From positions 14,376,469 through 14,440,468 of the forward strand of contig NC_088112.1 of assembly GCF_036370855.1 (NCBI RefSeq): a stretch of 64,000 nt of DNA. Reading direction: 5' to 3'. The DNA comes from Dromaius novaehollandiae. Taxonomy: Eukaryota; Chordata; Aves; Casuariiformes; Dromaiidae. This document shows positions 42,278-49,175 of this stretch, in pieces (position 1 is the first letter of the stretch; each line of letters opens with the position of its first letter). A program made the position numbers and the translations under genes. The notes below the pieces were generated by a model, which was not told where the DNA came from, did no database searches, and saw only the letters and a program-made list of their open reading frames with translations.

Positions 42278-45200
42278 TATGTAGGCTGTTATTTTCATAA
42301 CCTGCAACTTAGAATATCATGCAGAATGTTAAAGGTTTATCGCTTTTTACTTCAAAAGCTTCTTCTGTCATGGGATTGCTGTTGAATAGTAGGAATTTCC
42401 TGCTTGTTTGCATGCCGCTAATTGTGTGATTGTACTTCTGAGAGCTCCTCTGCTATGGGCTGTCTCTGGAGAGGCTCCTTATTCATCAGGCCTTTAATCC
42501 TGTCAGAGGCCGTTAGAGTTGTTTGATGCAGTCTATCCTCCATGAAACACACTGGCAGGTTTTTTTTCTTATTTTATTTTCACTCATTACAAATGACCTC
42601 TATGATACTAGTTCCAGAGTCTCTCCCATGGCCGAAGTGACTGTTCGAAGTGGCTGCTCTCTAATTTAATAAGAGCATGTCAGGAGAGCTCGCCAGTCTG
42701 TCCAGCGGGAAAAGGCTTGGTGCAGGGGTTGGTGTGGGAACGGGGGGAAGCAGTGATACCTGTGCTGCAGCACTGCGAGGCCAAAATGGGAAAGCCATAT
42801 CTAGTTTGAAGTTTCCGTGCTCTGAAAATGATGTTGAAAATTGGAAAAGGCACAGAGAAGCTGTGTACGTTTTTTCCAAGACTGGAACAGAAGTCTTGGA
42901 TTAGCTTCAAAGGAACAGAAAAACATGCTGCATGTTCTCTCCAGCCTGGGGAGAAAAGCAGCATGTGAGGTGGGGTGGGGGGAGAGGAAAGCTGATGTTG
43001 CACAAGTGCATCAAGAAGTGACCACAGCTGCTCAGTGCAGCGCAGGAGTCTCTATCTCTTCCTGCCTTTCTTGGAAAGAGCTAGTAGCCAAAACCACAGA
43101 TGTGTGGGCTTGTTTCGGGAAGGGTGGGGAGTGCTCCAGCCCTGGCGCTGCGTTGCTGCCGTGCTGATGGCTGTCCTCTGCCCTTGCTTCTGGCTGCCTC
43201 TGAGGGAGCAGACGGGCCCGTGGCTCTGCTCCAGCCTCCCAGGGAGGGCTGCTCGGCCAGGAGCTGCTCGTGGCAGCAGGATGTAGCACCCCTGGGCACT
43301 GGGAGCATGGGGGACCAGGAGGCTGCGGAGGCCTCACTTGATAGCATGATGTGAGGTCAGAGGCTCAGTGCATACTGTACCTTGGGTGCAAATGATCTCG
43401 TTCTCTTTGGGGCTGTGAACTAGTTAGAAGCTTGGCTGAGATGGCAGCAGCCTTGGCTGGTGGGAAGCAGGGGACTGAATCAGTAAGATCCATCTTCATG
43501 TGAAAAAAACCACATAACCTCTATGAACTGTCATGTTTATTTTCTTTTCCTCCATGATAGTTTTGATACTGACAGTGAACAGATTCAGCGTGGACAGTGA
43601 GCTCCTCAGGGCACAGCTTGGCTTTGTATTAAGAAGCATGTTTATCATGGGCATACACAGAGGTTAAGGAAGATGCCTTGGGGATGGAGACAAGAGAAAC
43701 TCATTTCCTTATATCCGCTGTCCTCTGACGACTACTTTCTGATAAACAGGAAGGGAGGAAGTTGGCCCCAGAATTAATAAAGACTTAGATGAACCTGGAA
43801 CATCTACAAATCATTCAGTGTGGAGGGCCGATTCTGAAGCACAACTTGCAGCAGTCTGTAATCTGGATGGCCAGGATTTAAAAATAATTTTGATGAAATT
43901 ACTTCAAAAAGTCCATTGGATGTCTTGTATGCAGATATTGCTGGGGGGGAGGGGGAGTGTCTGGAAATTAGAGCCACAAAGAGGTGCAAGCTGGAGGTGT
44001 CTGCTCTTGTCTATGTGCCCTACTGGTTAGTGTCATCCTGAACTCGGGTGGGCCTTTGGTCTCATCTGGCATGGTGTATGTTTGTCATGATGATGATTTC
44101 CCTTGTCGCTTCTAAGGACTGCAAATTCCTGTTAAGTGGCCTTCAAGCCTAAGAGCTATGGCAGAGACTGAGAAGAACCAGCAGCTGTAGAATTATATCC
44201 GAGCGTTACAGGGGTGTTCGCACTGTCCCTTGAACTCTCTTTGCAGCAGGCCTTGTATCGTCCCTTTGTACCACTCCTAAGTCTTTTCTCTTGTGTCCAT
44301 ACTGCAGGAAAATGGGAGTGCCCATGGCATCAGTGTGATTTGTGTGGCAAGGAAGCAGCTTCCTTCTGCGAGATGTGCCCCAGATCCTTCTGCAAGCAGC
44401 ACCGAGAAGGCATGCTCTTCATCTCCAAGCTGGATGGACGTTTATGCTGCACAGAGCATGATCCCTGTGGGCCCAACCCGCTAGAGCCAGGAGAAATTCG
44501 TGAGTATGTGCCGCCCATAGGGGCACTGGCTAACGGCGATGACACCCAGCCACCAGAGCAGCCGTCTGCAGATACAGACCTGAGTGTTCAGTCTTTGGAG
44601 AGGCTACCTCAGTCCGTGGCCTTCAGACTGCAGACATCAGACAAACCCCCTGCTACCCTAGCCCTGAGGCTGCCACCATCAGACAAACCCCCCACAACCC
44701 TAGCCCTGAGGTTGCAGCCATCAAACAAGCCCCCCACCACCCTGGCCCTGAGGTTGCCTCCACCAGACAAACCGCCTGCCACCCTGGCACTGAGACTGCC
44801 ACCATCAAACAAACCCCCCACTACCTTGTCACTGAGGCTGAAGCCATCCAACAAACCCCCTACCACCCTTTCACTCCGGCTGCAGCCTTCAGACAAACCT
44901 CCTACCACCCTGTCGCTCTGTTTGCAGCCTTCAGACAGGCCCCAGGCTGCCCTGTCCCTAAGGCTGCAATCAGAGAAGCAACCCATCGTTGTAGCGCTGA
45001 GGTCTCAGCAGCCTGACAAACCTCCCACCAATGCAGTGCTGTGGCCACTGGATGAGTCTCCTAGCGACTCCTCACAGCCTCATCTGCCAAGCAAATCTCC
45101 TCCGGGAACTCCGCAGTCATCAGACGAGTCACTTGTTACTGCTGGTGACCTGCAGCTCCAGCTATCGGACAAGCCTCCTGCCACTGCTGGGGTTTTGGGG

Positions 45201-46640
45201 TTCTCAGACAAGTCTCTTGTTGGCATCAGGACCCAGCAGCCTCAGCTGCTGGATGAGTTTCCAACAAAATGCCTGCATCCTCAACTGTCGGACAGACTTC
45301 TCACCACTGCTGGGACCCTGCAGTCCCAGGCAGTGGATGAGCCTCCTGTGGCCAATCAGCCTCAGCTGTTGAATAAAGCTTCTGCTCAGAGTCCACAGCC
45401 TCAGTCTGTGGAAAAGGCTCCCAGCTCTGTAAAGCCACGTGTCCCAGCATCTGAGGAGGCTCCTGGCCCTGGGGTGCTGTGGCCTCTGCCCATTGAAAAA
45501 GTTGCCAGCTCCTCAATCTCACGGATCCTGCCCACGGAGAAGGTTCCTGGATCTGGGGTGCCACGGCCCCTGTTTCCGGAAAAAGCTTCCTTCTCCGGAG
45601 CTGTGCGGCTCCCAGCCATGGAGAAGGCTCCCAGCTCTGGGATGCCACGTCCCCTGCCTTTGGAGAAGGCTCCTGCATCAGGGATGTCACGGATCCTACC
45701 CACAGAGAAGGCACCCAGCTTAGGTGTACTGCGGCCCCTGCCTCCAGAGAAGGCGCCTGGCTCCAGGTCACCGCACATCCTGCCAGTGGAGAAGGCTCTC
45801 GGCTCAGGGACGCTGCGGCTTCCACTTGTGCAGAAAGCCCTCGCCCCTGGGGTGCTGCGGCCCCTGCCTCCGGAGAAGGCTTCTGGCTCCGGGACACTGC
45901 GGGTTCTGACTCCAGAGAAGACTCTTGGCTCTGGAGCGGCCCGGCCTCAGCTGTTGGAGAGGCCCCTCACTCTTGCAGCCCCGTGGCCTCAGGCATCAGA
46001 CAAGCTGACTGTGGCTGTAGCTCCTCGGCCTCAAGTTTTGGATAAGCCTCCAGTTGCGTCAGCTCCAAGGCTGTTGCTGTCTGAGAAGGCGCTGCGGCCC
46101 GTCGACCAGAACGCTCAGCCGAAGGAGAGAGGAGCCACTGCTATAGAGGTGAATCCCCAGCAGAAAGAGAGGACCATGTTACCTGGTGAGCAAATCTCTT
46201 GGTCTGCTGGGAAAGCAGCGACGCATGTCGGACAGGTACCTTGGCCTACGGAGAAACTACAGACACATGAGCAAATCCACTGGCCCGCTGCAAAAGCCCT
46301 GACGCCTGCAGAGCAGTCTCCTCGGACAGCAGAGAAACTACCAGAGCCGACTCTTCAGCCTGGCTGGGAAGTGGCTTCAGCCCCCGCAGAGCAAACCCCT
46401 TGGACATCAGAAAGGTTGCATGCATTTGAGCAGACCCCTCGGCCTGCCAGGGAAGCGCCAGTGTCCCCAGAGCAGACGCAGTGGATTGTCAGGAACGTTC
46501 AGACAATTGACCAGATTTCTTGGCTGGCTGGAAAAGTACAGACTCCTCGGGGGCAGGACCCTTTGCCTGAACAAAACACAGCGCTAGCCCATAACCAGGA
46601 TTCTGTCTGTCATGAATTGGCTGACTCAGAGCCAAAGTGA
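3662..46640 (+). CDS. NSD1: NSD1, histone H3K36 methyltransferase (5' end outside window)
   Basis: Nuclear SET-domain enzyme that mono- and dimethylates histone H3 lysine 36. Coding exons: 3662-3797, 6931-7103, 9099-11679, 15417-15538, 15676-15967, 17811-17920, 19026-19095, 19894-20012, 24886-25029, 25527-25650, 26221-26421, 28170-28349, 28721-28877, 29174-29379, 30198-30310, 33090-33359, 34700-34816, 35765-35906, 36360-36466, 39732-39936 and 44308-46640. All junctions are AG/GT with matching phase. They sum to 7902 nt, or 2633 codons plus stop. Domain order is PWWP, disordered region, PHD1-4, PWWP, AWS-SET-post-SET, PHD5/C5HCH and proline-rich tail, which is diagnostic for NSD1 rather than NSD2 or NSD3. 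The neighbours RAB24, PRELID1 and MXD3 confirm orthology. The first coding exon (roughly 310 residues in human) lies upstream. The last exon is expanded by a 14-residue repeat. Exon boundaries are inferred from the sequence, not from transcripts. Confidence 0.98.
3798..6930 (+). other. NSD1: NSD1 intron with a purine-biased block
   Basis: Non-coding. About 4040-4640 is strongly A/G-biased on the + strand, which leaves a long stop-free frame on the other strand (4105-4863). A T-rich simple stretch lies near 5660-5700. No known repeat family was recognised. Confidence 0.8.
6931..7103 (+). CDS. NSD1: NSD1 exon: second half of PWWP-1
   Basis: Begins by completing a valine codon and then reads [13 protein letters not shown]. 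It includes [10 protein letters not shown] and the basic [11 protein letters not shown] segment that closes the PWWP domain. It ends on a codon boundary before GT at 7104-7105. Confidence 0.97.
7104..9098 (+). other. NSD1: NSD1 intron
   Basis: Non-coding, with a T-rich acceptor tract at about 9050-9080. No repeat family or RNA gene was recognised. Confidence 0.8.
9099..11679 (+). CDS. NSD1: NSD1 giant exon: disordered region
   Basis: This 2581-nt exon encodes 860 residues. It starts with VPQRF right after the PWWP domain and is rich in Ser, Lys and acidic residues. Islands conserved with mammalian NSD1 include [60 protein letters not shown] and VPKKRWQR-like KKRWQRF. Between these islands the sequence is poorly conserved. 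The upstream in-frame ATG at 8886 is intronic, because the acceptor AG at 9097-9098 matches the phase of the previous exon. Donor GT is at 11680-11681. Confidence 0.97.
11680..15416 (+). other. NSD1: NSD1 intron
   Basis: Non-coding. It contains T-rich simple sequence at about 12050-12090 and a 13-G run at 12500-12512. No transposon family was recognised and the frames on both strands are short. Confidence 0.8.
15417..15538 (+). CDS. NSD1: NSD1 exon: basic [10 protein letters not shown] segment
   Basis: Encodes a conserved Lys/Arg-rich segment, [16 protein letters not shown], followed by [13 protein letters not shown]. Phase 1 in and phase 0 out. Similar basic KPTKKLLES blocks recur two exons later, so this looks like an internally repeated motif of NSD1. 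Confidence 0.96.
15676..15967 (+). CDS. NSD1: NSD1 exon: acidic low-complexity segment
   Basis: Encodes 97 residues rich in Ser, Glu and Pro, including the conserved [12 protein letters not shown] stretch. It lies only 137 bp after the preceding exon. Phase 1 at the 3' end. Confidence 0.93.
17811..17920 (+). CDS. NSD1: NSD1 exon: [13 protein letters not shown] block
   Basis: Encodes [17 protein letters not shown] followed by [11 protein letters not shown], nearly identical to mammalian NSD1. Acceptor AG is at 17809-17810 and donor GT at 17921-17922. Phase 1 in and phase 0 out. Confidence 0.96.
19026..19095 (+). CDS. NSD1: NSD1 exon: short variable exon
   Basis: A 70-nt exon encoding about 23 mostly polar residues ([15 protein letters not shown] and onward). 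It is supported by clean splice sites and by fitting the phases of both neighbours, but its sequence is weakly conserved. Confidence 0.85.
19894..20012 (+). CDS. NSD1: NSD1 exon: RKRKRQRH basic segment
   Basis: Encodes a basic [10 protein letters not shown] stretch, matching the [10 protein letters not shown] segment of mammalian NSD1 and probably part of a nuclear localisation signal. Phase 1 in and phase 0 out. Confidence 0.93.
20013..24885 (+). other. NSD1: NSD1 intron, the largest in the window
   Basis: A 4.87-kb non-coding stretch. No recognised transposon, RNA gene or conserved exon was seen. The open frames here are short and lack protein-like composition. Confidence 0.75.
24886..25029 (+). 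CDS. NSD1: NSD1 exon: linker before PHD1
   Basis: Acceptor follows a T-run at 24872-24885. It encodes 48 residues ending in the very conserved [19 protein letters not shown] just before PHD1. The exon is in phase 0 at both ends. Confidence 0.96.
25527..25650 (+). CDS. NSD1: NSD1 exon: PHD finger 1
   Basis: Encodes the zinc-binding core [19 protein letters not shown], then HLQCLGL and FICNEC. This is the Cys/His pattern of the first PHD finger. Donor GT is at 25651-25652. Confidence 0.98.
26221..26421 (+). CDS. NSD1: NSD1 exon: PHD finger 2
   Basis: Encodes [28 protein letters not shown] and [11 protein letters not shown], the second PHD finger. The open frame extends upstream to 25860, but the phase and the pyrimidine tract place the exon start at 26221. 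Confidence 0.98.
27571..27961 (-). mobile_element. CR1 LINE, 5'-truncated 3' end
   Basis: Lies antisense to NSD1. The + strand starts with the reverse complement of the CR1 3' terminus (TCACAGAATCACAGAAGG). On the - strand an uninterrupted frame of 82 codons ends at 27652 and contains the CR1 reverse-transcriptase tail signatures [24 protein letters not shown] and [19 protein letters not shown]. The intact tail suggests a fairly young insertion. Only about 390 bp remain, so the copy cannot move on its own. This family is typical of bird genomes. Confidence 0.95.
28170..28349 (+). CDS. NSD1: NSD1 exon: PHD finger 3
   Basis: Encodes [18 protein letters not shown], then IICPNHF and [13 protein letters not shown], the third PHD finger and the start of the fourth. 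Phase 1 at both ends. Confidence 0.98.
28721..28877 (+). CDS. NSD1: NSD1 exon: PHD finger 4 and start of PWWP-2
   Basis: Encodes [17 protein letters not shown] and [16 protein letters not shown], completing PHD4. It then enters PWWP-2 with [10 protein letters not shown]. The arginine codon is split across the next junction (phase 2). Confidence 0.98.
29174..29379 (+). CDS. NSD1: NSD1 exon: PWWP-2
   Basis: Encodes [30 protein letters not shown] and RVFPYMEGD, the body of the second PWWP domain. Phase 2 in and phase 1 out. Confidence 0.98.
29785..29814 (+). repeat. 30-bp intronic sequence, copy 1
   Basis: An exact 30-bp match to 31227-31256 in the next intron. The flanking bases do not match. 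Origin is unknown. Confidence 0.8.
30198..30310 (+). CDS. NSD1: NSD1 exon: charged helix before AWS
   Basis: Encodes [19 protein letters not shown] and then [19 protein letters not shown], a highly charged helical linker between PWWP-2 and the AWS domain. Phase 1 in and phase 0 out. Confidence 0.97.
30681..30762 (+). repeat. Tandem duplication, two 41-bp units
   Basis: Units at 30681-30721 and 30722-30762 are identical as far as can be read. This looks like a recent replication-slippage duplication in an intron. Confidence 0.9.
31227..31256 (+). repeat. 30-bp intronic sequence, copy 2
   Basis: Exact match to 29785-29814 in the same orientation, about 1.44 kb away, with a coding exon between the two copies. 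Confidence 0.8.
33090..33359 (+). CDS. NSD1: NSD1 exon: AWS domain and start of SET
   Basis: Encodes 90 residues including [23 protein letters not shown] and [12 protein letters not shown], the Cys-rich AWS zinc cluster needed for SET activity. It continues into the SET start with [10 protein letters not shown]. Phase 0 at both ends. The exon's first bases (GTAAAC) themselves resemble a splice donor. Confidence 0.98.
33360..34699 (+). other. NSD1: NSD1 intron inside the SET region
   Basis: Non-coding. No repeat or RNA gene was recognised. Confidence 0.8.
34700..34816 (+). CDS. NSD1: NSD1 exon: SET domain part 2
   Basis: Encodes [18 protein letters not shown] and then [16 protein letters not shown], a core SET segment involved in cofactor and substrate binding. 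Phase 0 at both ends. Confidence 0.98.
34817..35764 (+). other. NSD1: NSD1 intron
   Basis: Non-coding. Open frames across 35350-35813 run into the next exon by chance and show no conserved protein. Confidence 0.8.
35765..35906 (+). CDS. NSD1: NSD1 exon: SET catalytic core
   Basis: Encodes [20 protein letters not shown] and then QPNCETQKW. It contains the NHxCxPNC motif that binds S-adenosylmethionine. The following residues read CVNGDTRVG, whereas I recall serine at the first of these positions in human NSD1. Phase 0 in and phase 1 out. Confidence 0.98.
36360..36466 (+). CDS. NSD1: NSD1 exon: SET end and post-SET
   Basis: Encodes [17 protein letters not shown] and then [13 protein letters not shown]. 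The ELTFNYN motif closes the active site and CxCxxxxC is the post-SET zinc site. Phase 1 in and phase 0 out. Confidence 0.98.
36467..39731 (+). other. NSD1: NSD1 intron with an ancient CR1 remnant
   Basis: Non-coding. The first 1.9 kb is A/T-rich with no recognised repeat. From about 38400 it carries a decayed LINE described separately. Confidence 0.8.
38400..39420 (+). mobile_element. Ancient CR1-like LINE remnant
   Basis: Translated pieces in N-to-C order resemble the CR1 reverse transcriptase. [14 protein letters not shown]-like block lies near 38460 and a YTDDTK catalytic-like block near 38706. [14 protein letters not shown]-like block lies near 38945, and the C-terminal RAWNELP block near 39340. 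Many frameshifts and stops separate these pieces, so the copy is old. The family assignment rests on motif memory and the exact ends are uncertain. Confidence 0.75.
39732..39936 (+). CDS. NSD1: NSD1 exon: PHD5 first half
   Basis: Encodes a Lys/Arg-rich linker, then [19 protein letters not shown] and [16 protein letters not shown], the first zinc ligands of the fifth PHD finger. Phase 0 in and phase 1 out. Confidence 0.98.
40700..41300 (+). mobile_element. Ancient CR1-like LINE remnant
   Basis: The + strand resembles the middle of the CR1/L3-type reverse transcriptase. A CCAGTTAGCCTGATTTCTG block and GGAAAAGTTGATACGGGACC lie near 40732-40787, and a GAPQGT-like motif near 41097. The protein segment precedes the one in the 38400-39420 piece, so this is a separate insertion. 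Heavily decayed, with approximate ends. Confidence 0.65.
41575..42360 (-). mobile_element. Ancient CR1-like LINE remnant, antisense
   Basis: The + strand matches the reverse complement of CR1 RT/3' sequence in several blocks. Examples are CTTAGTCCTTTTCCAGATTA near 41600, the GAGGCCTTGCTAATGCGAAC block near 41746 and CTCCTGTAGGACCTCATTTG near 42145. Strongly diverged and interrupted by a 32-T run at 42245-42276. Boundaries are approximate. Confidence 0.6.
42245..42276 (+). repeat. Poly-T homopolymer, 32 bp
   Basis: An uninterrupted run of 32 T inside an old antisense CR1 piece. Confidence 0.95.
44308..46640 (+). CDS. NSD1: NSD1 last exon: PHD5/C5HCH end and 14-residue repeat tail
   Basis: A 2333-nt coding part encoding 777 residues. 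It starts with [20 protein letters not shown] and ends the zinc region with [19 protein letters not shown], nearly identical to mammals. A proline-rich tail follows, with 14-residue units (see repeat entry) and Trp-containing EQxxW blocks, ending in SEPK and TGA at 46638-46640. The upstream ATG at 44214 is intronic; the acceptor AG is at 44306-44307. Confidence 0.98.
44640..46082 (+). repeat. NSD1: In-frame 42-bp coding minisatellite in NSD1
   Basis: 1443 bp equals 481 codons, or about 34 units of 14 residues. The first units are near-identical ([14 protein letters not shown] type, about eight copies). The middle units are degenerate. A second family, [14 protein letters not shown] type with about 13 copies, starts near 45410. 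Mammalian NSD1 has fewer, more diverged DKPP/EK units at the same place, so this is an expansion of an existing repeat. Confidence 0.93.
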
Positions 46641-46879
46641 GGTTGGTGAATATGGGAGGCAGGTTTCAGTCTTTTAATGTTTAGGGAGGGGGTTATTCTT
46701 TGTGTTTTCTTTTTTTATTTTTATTCACTTCCCTGAGCCCAGCCCCTAACCCATGCACATCCTATCCATATTCTCTCATGACATGAGCAAGGACATTCAC
46801 TTAAGTCTGAGTGTGGCCCAGCCAAGGGGAGAGAGCATCCGTGACCTTTTCCTCTTCCTTTTGCAAATGGTAAAGCTGA

Positions 46880-46885
46880 AATAAA
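46880..46885 (+). promoter_or_regulatory. NSD1: Proximal poly(A) signal for NSD1
   Basis: AATAAA, 240 bases after the NSD1 stop. A short-3'UTR isoform ending here is plausible but unproven. Confidence 0.6.
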
Positions 46886-47856
46886 GAGTCCACTCTGGAT
46901 AAAATCTGAAATTCCATTGGAATGGTCACATTACTGATCCAGCATGTTCAAGCTCCACGTCTGATTCATAGGTGGGTTCCCAAGTGCAGCTAGGGGGCCC
47001 TTTCTTCTTACTGTGTTTAGAGGGAGCAGATTGGTTAGGCTGCCCTGGAATTGGATCAGATGGTGAGCAATCAGTTGTATTCCCTTGCTAGACTCTGTAG
47101 AAGCAGGGAAGGGGTTTATCTGTGGTCTGCCCAGTTCTCTGTCCCTCCAGGGTTTTGCTTTGCAAGGTTTGTCCATACGTTCACTGGGATGTGCTGCGTG
47201 CATGGTTCACTGAAGGACAGGTATTGTCTCCAGCTGAGTTAGGAGAGGAGCCAGCTGCACCCGGTTTGTGCAGTTTACTCCAGCAATAGGCAATATCCAT
47301 TAAGGCTCCTTTATACAAAGCTGCGACTGTCTAGGCCCAAGAAACGGGAAATCTGAAGGAGGTCAGAGGAAAGAGAGATTTTGGAAGAAGCCATCTGGCA
47401 GTTTTTTCATTCTTGTGTCTTAATCCTTTAGCACAGGACACGCAGAGTGTTTCCTGCACTTGAAAACATTGTTACCTGTAAAGCAGCAATAGCAGAGTAG
47501 AGCAGAGTGAATTTCCCCAAGGTGCTGTGCGCCACCCCTGCAGGGTGTCGGTGCTCCCTTTGAAATTTCCATCTAGTCTCTTCTTGACTTCTGTCATTAC
47601 CATGAGCCAGCAAACTAAGCGGTCTTTTCTTCGCTTGTCTCTGACGTGTTCAGGACACGTGTTCGCATCATATCTGGTCTTCCCAGCAGAGTGATGCACT
47701 GCAGAGCTGCAAGTGAAGCCTGTGTCATTCGCTCTGCAGCACAGAGGCAAGAATGCTGTATCTGTTTCGGGACCCATCTCAACACCTTCCCCTTGGGTAG
47801 CTTCTGGCTTAACTCATCTACAACCAAAGGAGACTTGAATTAACTGGACTGTATTG

Positions 47857-47894
47857 GTGTGTGTGTGTGTGCGTGTGTGTGCGCGCGTGTGTGT
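47857..47894 (+). repeat. (GT)n microsatellite
   Basis: About 38 bp of nearly pure GT with a few GC steps. Alternating purine-pyrimidine sequence, likely length-variable. Confidence 0.95.
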
Positions 47895-48924
47895 CCTTCC
47901 AACTGAATAGTAGTTCTCACACTGGAACACGGTGGGCTCTAGCAGCTGGCTAGCATTCTTTTTTCCTCTTCTCCCTTTTACAGTTAAGGAGTTGTTTTGT
48001 ACCTGGTGGTTGTCAGGCTGGTGTCCAGACTAGGCCTGCTGAAAGCAGTTCATTACTTGAGTGCTGAGGCAGAAGTTTGCTTTGCTGTGACGCTCGTGAG
48101 GCAAGCGGTAGAACCAGGGACCGAAGGAGTGGCACCTTGTGACACCGGCCACCACCGCCCTCGCGGACAGGAGGAGGGCAGGCATCCCCGGGCAGCGCTG
48201 CCCGGGTTTGATCGGGTTCGGTATCCTGCCATCAGGAAGCGTTGCTGACCAGCACACTCTCCCACTCTCACAACACATTACCTCTGTGATTTGCCTGAGC
48301 TCGCGAGTCCCGCAGCCGTGGATTGCTCTGTGCCAGCCACTCGACTTTTGTACAGCTCCAGTGTATCCTTCTAGGTCCAGGCAGATCTGTAGATCTCCCC
48401 TCCAAGGGAGACTTTAGCTCTAGGCTGACCCTTTCCTCCTGACTTGGGAGCAGGTGGTCGTTAGCATTTGGCTTGCAAGTGCTTGCTGCTCCCGGAGCCG
48501 GATGGTCTTTAGCTTTGCAGTGTTCTATGAAGGGAGACAGACACTTGTACCAAGACAAATCCTGATCCATTCTCCTTTCCTGCTGTGCGCACCCAAGACA
48601 ATGTCCTGCTGTAAAGGCTGGGTGTGCTGGGCATGAGGGGACATTACCAGTACTATGGTGCATCCCTTCTCTAGTCCGAATCATTTCAGATCCTTTGTAG
48701 AATAGCTAGCGACTTTGAAAAGCTTTATGGCTTATGGAAACTTACTGTTTAATGTTGTTTTTCCGGGAAGACTGGCAGGTCAATTCCTGCTTGCTGCTGA
48801 AACTGGGGAAATGCAAGCAGCTTGTGTTTCTGCGTGACTCCTGCACAAAGGGAATCAGGACAACTCCTCAGAGCCATTGAGAGAGAAGATATACTAAGGG
48901 CATTTATTAACTTTTTTTAAACAA

Positions 48925-49175
48925 AATAAAAAATGGTAATGAGGTTCAGTATATTAAGTATTTATCATGTGTGAGAAGGAAAATAAATCTTGAATTTACA
49001 TTTATAGGCCTTCCCATGAGCTGGACTTAGTCATGTAGATTGTGTAAGTAGGGTTACCTCCGTGCCAGCCACCCAGCCAGCTACAGCTGTAACCAGAAAG
49101 GTATCTGCACTGCTCTGTCCAACTCCGCTTTGCATTGTCATGTGTTAACTAGTTATTTGTTTCATGAAAAATAAA
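48925..49175 (+). promoter_or_regulatory. NSD1: Cluster of three AATAAA poly(A) signals
   Basis: AATAAA at 48925-48930, 48982-48987 and 49170-49175 within an A/T-rich patch. This is a candidate main 3' end of NSD1, giving a UTR of about 2.5 kb. Confidence 0.5.

Larger units (their letters stand above)
39937..44307 (+). other. NSD1: NSD1 last intron with old LINE pieces
   Basis: Non-coding, 4.37 kb. It holds two decayed CR1 pieces in opposite orientations (described separately) and a 32-T tract. The rest, including 42660-43360 with several open frames, has no recognisable coding content. Confidence 0.8.

Noticed and set aside
45301-45897. 198-codon antisense frame (and other frames) across the NSD1 last exon
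   Set aside because: It is a shadow of the 42-bp coding repeat: a repeat whose length is a multiple of three keeps other frames free of stops. The sense frame has the conserved NSD1 domains.
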